Shown piece after piece: positions 37,443-44,741 of a stretch of DNA of 49,767 nt. The notes under the pieces are model-generated. The model worked only from the letters and a program-made list of their open reading frames with translations. It ran no database searches and was not told the origin of the DNA. The stretch covers positions 1 through 49,767 of the forward strand of contig RDOG01000026.1 of assembly GCA_011365055.1 (NCBI GenBank). Direction: 5' to 3'. This stretch comes from Promethearchaeota archaeon. Its GTDB lineage: Archaea; Asgardarchaeota; Lokiarchaeia; Helarchaeales; RDOG01. Position numbers and translations under genes: made by a program. Position 1 is the first letter of the stretch, and each line of letters starts with the position of its first letter.

Positions 37443-37907
37443 TTGGTTGAAATTAATAAAGACTTATTAGCACCTTGTGGTTTATATTGTGGTGTTTGTG
37501 CTATCTATATTGCTCATAGAGATAATAACGAAAAATTTAAAGAAAAATTAATAAAAGTCTATGCCCCTTTTACCAAAACAATTGAAGATATCCAATGTAC
37601 TGGATGCATGTCTGATGGGGTTATCGCTTCATTTTGCCAAGTTTGTGATATTAAAAAATGCGTGAAAAAGAAAGAATTTGAAAGTTGTGCAGATTGTGAA
37701 GAATTTCCCTGTAAGAAAATCGAACGTTTTCCGTTAGCTGTTGGTAAGAAAGTCATTATGCGGGCAATACCGCAATGGCGTGAATGGGGAACAGAAAGAT
37801 GGGTTACAGAAGAAGAGAAGCGTTATCATTGCCCAGAATGCGGTAATCCTTTATTCCGAGGAGTAAAAAAATGTAATCAATGTAAAATTCCTGTTGATAT
37901 TGATTAG
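37443..37907 (+). CDS. DUF3795-like Cys-rich protein with a C-terminal zinc ribbon
   Basis: This protein of about 154 residues has the DUF3795 pattern at its N-terminus (LLAPCGLYCGVCAIYIAHRD). Cys pairs follow in CTGCMSDG, CQVCDIKKC and CADCEEFPC. The last 30 residues form a zinc ribbon (HCPECGNPLFRG and KCNQCK). DUF3795 proteins are probable metal or Fe-S binders of unknown function. GGAGG at 37429-37433 fits a TTG start at 37443 (nine-base spacing) better than the ATGs at 37434 and 37437, which are too close. The KptA gene follows within 20 bp, so the two may be one unit. Confidence 0.8.
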   Translation: MVEINKDLLAPCGLYCGVCAIYIAHRDNNEKFKEKLIKVYAPFTKTIEDIQCTGCMSDGVIASFCQVCDIKKCVKKKEFESCADCEEFPCKKIERFPLAVGKKVIMRAIPQWREWGTERWVTEEEKRYHCPECGNPLFRGVKKCNQCKIPVDID

Positions 37908-37925
37908 TTTTTACATGGATTGACA

Positions 37926-38504
37926 ATGAAAAAAGAAATTCGAATAAGCAAATTTCTCAGTTATGTATTACGTCACAATCCAAATGCGATTAATTCAACA
38001 CTAGATAATTTTGGATATCTACAAATCAAATTAGATGAGTTAATTAATCGCATGAGGCAACTTAAACAATTTACCAATTTTAATCTAAATAAATCTGATA
38101 TTATAAATATCGTGGAAAATGATCCAAAGGGTCGTTATGAAATTCAAGACGATAAAATCCGAGCAAGATATGGTCATTCTATTGATGGGATTCGATTATT
38201 TTTAAGTGAAAATGAAGTCCCGCCCATTTTATTTCACGGTACCATTAAAGAAAATGTTCCAAAAATTTTAAAGGCTGGGCTAAAACCAATGAAGAGGAAT
38301 TTAGTGCATTTAACGGAGACCATTAATGATGCAATCTTAACTGGTAGAAGGCACGGTCAAAATGTTGTTCTTTTGTCTATTAACGCTAAAGAAGCTATTA
38401 AAGAAAACGTAAAAATTTGGAAACCTGGGAAGAATGTTTATACTGTCTTGGAAATTCCTGCAAAATTTATTTCTATATATAAAGAAGAAAAAGAAAAAAT
38501 CTAA
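37926..38504 (+). CDS. kptA: RNA 2'-phosphotransferase (KptA/Tpt1)
   Basis: This 192-residue enzyme removes an RNA 2'-phosphate by transferring it to NAD+. In eukaryotes this is the last step of tRNA splicing. Family motifs are clear: SKFLSYVLRHNP near residue 8, IRARYGHSI near 82, LFHGT near 105, VHLT near 127 and GRRHG near 138, which contain the Arg-His-Arg-Arg catalytic set. The ATG at 37926 is preferred over a TTG two codons earlier. In archaea the physiological substrate is not settled. It converges with the activase operon, only 6 bp from its last stop. Confidence 0.93.
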   Translation: MKKEIRISKFLSYVLRHNPNAINSTLDNFGYLQIKLDELINRMRQLKQFTNFNLNKSDIINIVENDPKGRYEIQDDKIRARYGHSIDGIRLFLSENEVPPILFHGTIKENVPKILKAGLKPMKRNLVHLTETINDAILTGRRHGQNVVLLSINAKEAIKENVKIWKPGKNVYTVLEIPAKFISIYKEEKEKI

Positions 38505-38510
38505 TGAATT

Positions 38511-38699
38511 TTATATCCACATTAGTTCATCGACTAGATGGTCTAAAAATTCATGGACTGGTTTTACCCATCTTTTCGGTAAAACTTTGTACAAATTATC
38601 AGTAAACATGTCAACAAATTCCGAAATTCTAACACGGTCTTCAAAGATGAACCTGTTTCTTATTACTTCAATTGTTTTTGTAATAGCATGTAACGACAT
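38511..38699 (-). CDS. Small protein at the end of the activase operon
   Basis: This 62-residue predicted soluble helical protein (ITKTIEVIRNRFIFEDRVR, then VKPVHEFLDHLVDEL) fits no family I recognise. The ATG at 38699 has AGGTGA (complement of 38704-38709) four bases upstream. A longer frame from 38720 would overlap the activase end. The SD, the tight coupling to the activase gene and normal residue usage suggest a real accessory subunit. Confidence 0.55.
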   Translation of the reverse strand: MSLHAITKTIEVIRNRFIFEDRVRISEFVDMFTDNLYKVLPKRWVKPVHEFLDHLVDELMWI

Positions 38700-38707
38700 G
38701 AGATCAC

Positions 38708-39709
38708 CTACATGGTCCATTTACCACATCTATCGCCCCAGCGAGCAATTATCTCTCCATTTTCTCGTTCTACGTACGTGACTTCACATTGATTTGGACA
38801 ATCCTTACAATTGAATGCTTTCGGAGTAAATTTCATGTTGCTAACTTCAAATCCTTTAAACCCCGTCTGAATTTCTTCTGCTTGGACGTGTTCTTTTGCT
38901 AACATTGCAGCTCCAATAGCACCCATGGTTAGAAAATTATCGTGAATGATAATATCGCACCCTAACTCCTTCTCAAATGCTCTTTTTATTCCTGAATTAG
39001 CAGCCACTCCTCCTTGAAAAGTGACAGGTGCTTCTAATTTCTTACCTTTACAAACGTTATTTAGATAATTTCTCACTAAAGCATCGCAAAGTCCTTTTAT
39101 AATATCTTCCTTGTTATAGCCCATTTGTTGTTTATGAATCATGTCAGATTCCGCGAATACAGTGCATCTTCCTGCAATCACGACATCAACTGATGATTCT
39201 GCAGCGCGTTCTCCAAATTCTTCAATTGGAATTCCTAATCTGGATGCTTGATGATCCAAAAATGATCCCGTTCCTGCTGCACATATTGAATTCATGGCAA
39301 AATCTGTGATGATCCCATCTTTTAATAAGATGACCTTACTATCTTGACCTCCGATTTCAAGAATTGTTCTGACTCCAGGAACGTAATATGAAGCAGCAAC
39401 TGCATGTGCAATAATTTCTGTTTTTGCAATATCTGCCCCTACTAGTGCTTTAGTTAAATATCTTGCTGAACCTGTGGTTCCCACGCCTTTTATTCGAGAT
39501 TCCATTTCGGTTGTGAGACTATGTTTCAGTTTTTCGAATCCATCTTGAACTGATTTGATCGGGGAGCCTTGTGATCTAGCCCAAGTACTATAAATCAAAT
39601 TCATGTTGTCATCTATAATTGCAAATTTTGTAGATACGCTTCCTACATCCATCCCTAAGTATAGATCTGAGGAATCACCGTCTGATACTTTATTTTGAAC
39701 CATTACCAT
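38708..39709 (-). CDS. 2-hydroxyacyl-CoA dehydratase activase-like ATPase (BadF/HgdC family)
   Basis: This 333-residue protein has the ASKHA ATPase fold that drives low-potential electron transfer in hydroxyacyl-CoA dehydratases and benzoyl-CoA reductases. It shows LGMDVGSVSTKFAII near residue 20, EIGGQDSKVILL near 115 and FQGGVAANSG near 230. The cluster cysteines that bridge two subunits are in SICAAGTGSF and AGRCTVFAESDM. The C-terminal FNCKDCPNQCEV...GDRCGKW adds four Cys, a feature of the COG1924 branch found with COG3580/3581 partners. The gene overlaps its upstream neighbour by 20 bp. Its SD, AAGGT, lies about eight bases before the ATG. Confidence 0.88.
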   Translation of the reverse strand: MVMVQNKVSDGDSSDLYLGMDVGSVSTKFAIIDDNMNLIYSTWARSQGSPIKSVQDGFEKLKHSLTTEMESRIKGVGTTGSARYLTKALVGADIAKTEIIAHAVAASYYVPGVRTILEIGGQDSKVILLKDGIITDFAMNSICAAGTGSFLDHQASRLGIPIEEFGERAAESSVDVVIAGRCTVFAESDMIHKQQMGYNKEDIIKGLCDALVRNYLNNVCKGKKLEAPVTFQGGVAANSGIKRAFEKELGCDIIIHDNFLTMGAIGAAMLAKEHVQAEEIQTGFKGFEVSNMKFTPKAFNCKDCPNQCEVTYVERENGEIIARWGDRCGKWTM

Positions 39710-40814
39710 TTTTTTTACCTTCTCTTTTTGCTTTTAATAAATCAACATAAGCTTCAAGCCTTGTTACCATTCCTGCTTCACCTGCTTGTTCATCAAAACC
39801 AAAAAATACGGGAGGGAGGTTAAAAATTCCATCTCCATACCATTTCGTAATTATTGACCTTGCTGTTATTTCAGGCATGCACGTGAATGGATAAATGTGT
39901 GTAAAACCATCAAATCCCTCTTGAGCCCAATTAATATATTCTCCTAAAACCCAATATGCTTCTCCTCCTATATCCATTTGTATTCCTCCGATTTCTTTAT
40001 GAGTCCTACTTAAATATTCAGAATATTTTCTATGGAAGTTCACGTGAAATTTATGTTTCATCCAATCATATAAACTCAAATCCATATGAACTTCACATCC
40101 TAATTCCCCTAATTTTCTCTTTATATCATGATTCACAAATGGATCTAACGTGACTTGGATTTCTCCGGTTAATCCCACTTTTAAAGCTTCCCCATTATGC
40201 TTTATTTGGTCAATATTATTGAACTCTTCCTTTATTTTATATTTTAAATTTCTTAATTGAGAAGCTGTATTTGCTTCATCAATCATTTTTGTTACTTTTT
40301 TAAGTGTTCTTGTTGTATCTCCCCTATTTATTTCATAACAACGAGTTTTTCCCTCTAATTTTTCAGCCATGTCAATTAATTGACATTTTTGCAGGTAAGT
40401 CCTTGCAACTTTATAAATATTCGATAAATTCTTTAATTCTGGCTTGGGTCCTATTTGATATAAAAATTCAGCCCATTCTAAAGTCAATAAATCTCCTTGA
40501 GGCAAGTAATACATTTTGAAATCGTAACCTAAATCTCTTAGTATACGCTCTTGGACTGCATAATAAAATCCAAATCTACACGGTCCGCAATCAGTGGCCA
40601 TGATTAATTTTTCAACACCATTATCCAATGCTTCTACAAAGTTCGATAAGGTGACTTTAAATGGAAAACAAACCCACTCGGGTGAGTGTTTTAAACCAAT
40701 TTCTAATTGTTTAGAATTATTTTCGTGAGTTAGATAAACATCTGCTCCCATACCCGTACATAAACATTTAAAAGCAGGCCAACAATTGCCCATGTGCGGA
40801 AAGGATACTTGCAT
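39690..40814 (-). CDS. COG3581-like CoA-dehydratase-related Fe-S protein
   Basis: This 374-residue protein is related to 2-hydroxyglutaryl-CoA dehydratase subunits. Conserved Cys lie in GNCWPAFKCLCTGMGAD near residue 10, WVCFPFK near 48, TDCGPCRFG near 75 and FTCMPEI near 320. The ending FGFDEQAGEAGMVTRLEAYVD is typical of the group. It probably holds a [4Fe-4S] cluster reduced by the activase encoded next. The catalytic substrate is unknown, and in many genomes these parts are fused into one very long protein. The ATG at 40814 has GAGGT seven bases upstream, overlapping the preceding gene's stop. Confidence 0.82.
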   Translation of the reverse strand: MQVSFPHMGNCWPAFKCLCTGMGADVYLTHENNSKQLEIGLKHSPEWVCFPFKVTLSNFVEALDNGVEKLIMATDCGPCRFGFYYAVQERILRDLGYDFKMYYLPQGDLLTLEWAEFLYQIGPKPELKNLSNIYKVARTYLQKCQLIDMAEKLEGKTRCYEINRGDTTRTLKKVTKMIDEANTASQLRNLKYKIKEEFNNIDQIKHNGEALKVGLTGEIQVTLDPFVNHDIKRKLGELGCEVHMDLSLYDWMKHKFHVNFHRKYSEYLSRTHKEIGGIQMDIGGEAYWVLGEYINWAQEGFDGFTHIYPFTCMPEITARSIITKWYGDGIFNLPPVFFGFDEQAGEAGMVTRLEAYVDLLKAKREGKKNGNGSK

Positions 40815-40816
40815 TT

Positions 40817-41881
40817 TTATACCTCGCTTTGTTCCATGCTTTTATTCGGAGTTTTCACTTCTATTTTAGGAGTTGATACTAATTTCAAGTTTCTTTTTTT
40901 GCGAATTATCATGTCAACAAAGGCTTCTACACGTGTTATAACCCCTGCTTGTCCCGTATGTTCATCAAGAACAAGACAAATATAAGGAATTTCTATTTTC
41001 TTTGCATCTCTAGTAATTATTTCATCAATTAATGAATCAGGACCACAACAAAAACTACAAATAAAAACAATACCATCAATATCTTTCTGTTCAAACAAGT
41101 AATTAATGGCAGAAAGTATCTCTTCTTCATTTCCCCAATAATTTTTAAGCGTATTTGTTATAATTGTTTGATCCTTGAAAATTTCTGTTGGGAGATTTTC
41201 TAAAACTATTCCCTTTGCATTCATTTTCTTTAATTTTTTCAATAAATCCATGTTAATGAACGGATCATGGACATTATAACCATGCCCAATAACCGCAATA
41301 GTTGCAGCTTCATTTCCATTCTTTGGAGCTGGAACTTCTTCTGATTTTTTAGTTACTGATAAATTTACAGCTTGTTGGAAATTATATCCTTTTACCATAA
41401 TTTCTCTAAAATTATGATATACTTTTATTGCGTTTTCATATGCTTTTCTGATTTTAGATAAGGGCTTACCTAATCGTCTTGCCGTTTCATAAGCTGATAA
41501 CCATTTTGGTTTTTTACGCATGTCAATATCCATCTCAATAATTGGAGGTAGGTCATCCATGGTTCCTCTAATTAAATCTGGTAATCCTAGAAATTTTGGA
41601 CACATGTAAGTTCCAAAAGTGGTAGAAATATACCTCGGAATAAATATATAATCGACTTTTTTATCCATGAGATCAAGAACGTGTCCATAATATAATTTTA
41701 AAGGAATGCAGATTTCATCAATTGCATATCTGCCCCCTCTTTCAATAATCCTGTTATTTGTCTTTTCACTTATTATAACTTCAAAGTCTAATTCTTCAAA
41801 AAAAGCTTTCCAGAGGGGAAAATACTTGTAATATAAAAGACTTCTTGGAATACCAACTGTTTTTTTTGTAATTTTTATCAC
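40817..41881 (-). CDS. COG3580/DUF2229-like CoA-dehydratase-related protein
   Basis: This 354-residue protein matches the DUF2229 group: TVGIPRSLLYYKYFPLWKAFF at the N-terminus is diagnostic, followed by Cys in DEICIPLK, TYMCPK and CSFCCGPDS. The closing LDEHTGQAGVITRVEAFVD parallels the end of its neighbour, showing that the two are distant paralogues. It is the first gene of a four-gene operon with the COG3581-like protein, the activase and a small protein. The start is GTG at 41881 with only a weak SD. The operon suggests a radical-type dehydration or reduction of an unknown acyl-CoA or other substrate. Confidence 0.82.
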   Translation of the reverse strand: MIKITKKTVGIPRSLLYYKYFPLWKAFFEELDFEVIISEKTNNRIIERGGRYAIDEICIPLKLYYGHVLDLMDKKVDYIFIPRYISTTFGTYMCPKFLGLPDLIRGTMDDLPPIIEMDIDMRKKPKWLSAYETARRLGKPLSKIRKAYENAIKVYHNFREIMVKGYNFQQAVNLSVTKKSEEVPAPKNGNEAATIAVIGHGYNVHDPFINMDLLKKLKKMNAKGIVLENLPTEIFKDQTIITNTLKNYWGNEEEILSAINYLFEQKDIDGIVFICSFCCGPDSLIDEIITRDAKKIEIPYICLVLDEHTGQAGVITRVEAFVDMIIRKKRNLKLVSTPKIEVKTPNKSMEQSEV

Positions 41882-41923
41882 CTAAAATTCTTGAGATATT
41901 AAAGTGTATTAATTTAATGGTTG

Positions 41924-43408
41924 CTAATTGTTGCCATTTTTTCGTTTAGGTAAATGCCTAAAATCATTCTCCAGAAGATCTGAGAGAACGAATTTAACTC
42001 TATCTCTAATTTCCGTGTAGATTCGATTTGGTATTTTTAATAAATAGTTTATAGGCGTTGAAATGACTTCTTTCATTGGAAAATCAAATTTCTCTGGACT
42101 TTTAAATCCTAAATCTACTAATGCTAATTCACAACCTTCTAATACACAATTGGAAAAATGGTCGGCGTCCATTTCATCTAATTTTTCATAAATATCTTCA
42201 GGAAGAATCCGTTGAAAGAGTCCACGTAATACATCTTTAAATCTCTCTTTATATTCGATTGGATATGCATTTTGATATCCGAATTTGAGTATGCCTACTG
42301 TAAGAGTTGTTGTGGGTCCTAAAAATTGATTATTAACAGTACGTTTTATTAAATTCCTACTTCGTTCGTTAGCAAAATGAATGATGATTAATCCCAAGCA
42401 TTTTAACAAATCTTCTTCCATGTTTGAAAAAACGTCTAGCTCTTTGCTTAAGTTTACTTCTCCGTGTGAATATTTGTTTACACCATCAATTACAATGGCT
42501 CCCACGTATCCTAAGGGATCTTCCACGATCCTTAAAATATGTTCTGTTTCTAATTTTCTAGGAGAGACTTGTTTTAACAAATCAAAAAAATGAAATTCTT
42601 CTTGTACTACTCTTTTAATTCTAGTTTCATGAAATTCTAAATTTAATTTTGCCTCTGATTCCATGTCGACTTTAATTTCAGGCAAATTAAAAATATTAGT
42701 TAATTCCGTTATGTGATTGCAGATCAAATCTGGTTGCTCTGCTAATAGATCTTCGTGGCTTATTAAACCGTTAGATACTGCAATAGAATTTACATTTGCA
42801 GCTCTAGCAGCAATAATATCAGTTTTTAAATCTCCAATATAGATAATATTATTGGGATCGTGATTTAAAAAATCAATAGTTCTATATATTCCTTCAGGAT
42901 GAGGCTTTGGATTCGTAACATCATCAACACTTAAAACTGATTTGAAATAAGCCTTTATTCCAAATTTATCTAAGTAATCGTAAACTGATTGTTTCTTTGT
43001 ACTTGTAAAAATCGCTAGATCATATTTTTTAGAAAGCTGTTTTAAGAGAAGTTCTGTCCCTTGATATAATTGGGAATTTTCACTATACCGTTTATATCGG
43101 GAATAAATCATAAATAAAGCTTGTAATTTCTCAGTGTATGTTAAATCACTAATGAAGGAAATTTCTTCTAAAAGTTTATATGAATTTAATACAACTTTAG
43201 ACAGATCACTGGTATCAATTTTTTCCATTAAATCTAAAAATTCTTCTACCGCATTATCCGCAGAAACTCCTTTAATTTCAAATTGATCAAGAACATCTTG
43301 AGTTGCTGTTTTGATTGCAGGTACATTATTAAATAATGTTCCGTCCCAATCAAAAATTATTGCTTTTTTATTATCCATGTTAATATATTGATTTGATATT
43401 ATGGCCAT
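41924..43408 (-). CDS. HAD phosphatase fused to an uncharacterised C-terminal domain
   Basis: Residues 1-225 are a HAD phosphatase of the phosphoglycolate-phosphatase/PpaX type: FDWDGTLFNN, FTSTKKQS, NPKPHPEG and YIGDLKTDI are its four motifs. Residues 240-494 form a separate, mostly helical domain that I do not recognise (FHFFDLLKQVSPRKLETEH, SNCVLEGCELALVDLGF). It has no TM helix. The ATG at 43408 is secured by AAAGGAGG seven bases upstream. The phosphatase substrate is unknown; the extension might direct it to a partner or form a regulatory domain. Confidence 0.85.
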   Translation of the reverse strand: MAIISNQYINMDNKKAIIFDWDGTLFNNVPAIKTATQDVLDQFEIKGVSADNAVEEFLDLMEKIDTSDLSKVVLNSYKLLEEISFISDLTYTEKLQALFMIYSRYKRYSENSQLYQGTELLLKQLSKKYDLAIFTSTKKQSVYDYLDKFGIKAYFKSVLSVDDVTNPKPHPEGIYRTIDFLNHDPNNIIYIGDLKTDIIAARAANVNSIAVSNGLISHEDLLAEQPDLICNHITELTNIFNLPEIKVDMESEAKLNLEFHETRIKRVVQEEFHFFDLLKQVSPRKLETEHILRIVEDPLGYVGAIVIDGVNKYSHGEVNLSKELDVFSNMEEDLLKCLGLIIIHFANERSRNLIKRTVNNQFLGPTTTLTVGILKFGYQNAYPIEYKERFKDVLRGLFQRILPEDIYEKLDEMDADHFSNCVLEGCELALVDLGFKSPEKFDFPMKEVISTPINYLLKIPNRIYTEIRDRVKFVLSDLLENDFRHLPKRKNGNN

Positions 43409-43578
43409 AATTTAACCTCCTTTGTCTTAAAAAAGATTATTTCTTATTCTCCTATTTTTTTTGATAATATTTCTATAATTAGCAAATGTAATCATTATTT
43501 TCATGTTTTTTTCATTCTCTTTTTTTCTCATTTCATCCATGTTTTTTCAAAACCTTATAATTCAATTTTATTTTTTTC

Positions 43579-44715
43579 TTACCACCCGGTTTCCTCTTGT
43601 TCATCTAAATTTACGTGAAATGGAAATTGATAATTTTCCAATTCAACCTCTTTCTGCATTTTCAAGAGTTGTTTTTGAGTTTCTTTTGAAAGAGGAACTC
43701 CTGTTTTTTTTCGCTCGTTAAAAGCTATATATTCTTTTTCACCAGCCACGTAAATGTGGTCTGCACCGGGTTGTTTTTTTGCTCCAGCTAATTGACGGAG
43801 CATGTCTCCAATTTTCTTTTTAAAATCTTCCACTTCACAAAAAGCGGCGATATTAATTGCTATAAAAAAATGACCCAGATTATAGGGTGAATTATTTAAT
43901 CCGAGAGTTTGTTGTAACATGTTTGCTTGAGTCAAGCAAGAAGACATAATTTCAACAAAAGTTGCGTAATTATATCCTTTATGTCCACCTAAATCTTCTC
44001 CAATTCCACCAAGTGGAGTTAATGCAGTTTTTAAATCAAGCATATCAGTGACAATTTGTTTTGAATTCGTTGCTGCGTTTCCATTTTCGTCAATAACCCA
44101 ACCTTTGACTGCTTCTTTATTTAACCGTGCGTAAGTTTCTATTTTTCCCCGCTGCGTGATGCTAGTTGCGTGATCTGCTATCCAATCAAATTCTAAGTCT
44201 GTAGGTACACCGAATGTAAAAGGATTTGTACCTAGCATGGGTTCAACACTCCAAGTAGGTGCAATGGATGGTCGTGCATTCGTACCACACATTCCAATAC
44301 AATCTTTTTGTGCTGCCATTGACACGTAATAGCCTGCTATACCGAAATGATTTGAGTTTTCAACTACTGCCATGCCGATCCCGTTTTTTTTTGCTTTATC
44401 AATTGCCATTTGCATGGCTTTTTTTGATGCGACTTGCCCCATACCATTATTTGCATTCAAGCGAATTGTTCCAGGCATTTCTTTTATGATTGTTAAGTTG
44501 GTTTCAGGTAATTGTTGCTTTCTTATGATTCTGAGATAATACATGTAAAGTCTTGCAATTCCATGAGAATCGATTCCTCGTTTATCTGATTCGATTAATA
44601 CATCTGCACAAATAGCTGCATCGTCTTCAGGAACACCAACTCCGATGAAGACATCTTTCATGAAGTTTTCAAGCTTATTGAAATCTTGGTAGACAAATTC
44701 TTCGCTTTTACTCAT
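43579..44715 (-). CDS. Type-2 malate/L-lactate dehydrogenase family protein
   Basis: This 378-residue NAD(P)-dependent oxidoreductase belongs to the MDH/LDH2 family (COG2055), which is unrelated to the Rossmann lactate dehydrogenases. Typical blocks are SDKRGIDSHGIARL near residue 43, VENSNHFGIAGYY near 118 (catalytic His), PMLGTNPFTFGVPT near 160 and GGHKGYNYATFVEI near 245. The substrate may be malate, L-lactate, L-sulfolactate or ureidoglycolate. AAAGGTT lies about 10 bases before the ATG. It is 26 bp downstream of the triple acyltransferase gene and may be co-transcribed with it. Confidence 0.9.
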   Translation of the reverse strand: MSKSEEFVYQDFNKLENFMKDVFIGVGVPEDDAAICADVLIESDKRGIDSHGIARLYMYYLRIIRKQQLPETNLTIIKEMPGTIRLNANNGMGQVASKKAMQMAIDKAKKNGIGMAVVENSNHFGIAGYYVSMAAQKDCIGMCGTNARPSIAPTWSVEPMLGTNPFTFGVPTDLEFDWIADHATSITQRGKIETYARLNKEAVKGWVIDENGNAATNSKQIVTDMLDLKTALTPLGGIGEDLGGHKGYNYATFVEIMSSCLTQANMLQQTLGLNNSPYNLGHFFIAINIAAFCEVEDFKKKIGDMLRQLAGAKKQPGADHIYVAGEKEYIAFNERKKTGVPLSKETQKQLLKMQKEVELENYQFPFHVNLDEQEETGW

Positions 44716-44741
44716 TTATTTATTCAACCTTTCATAGGGCT

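Noticed and set aside
38434..38781. Plus-strand frame over the kptA end and the activase end
   Set aside because: It overlaps two well-supported genes, has no start signal and reads as low-complexity, poorly structured sequence.
43503..43721. Plus-strand hydrophobic frame in the gap before the HAD gene
   Set aside because: T-rich DNA translates to Phe/Leu/Ser, and the frame overlaps the end of the type-2 dehydrogenase gene. No SD is present.
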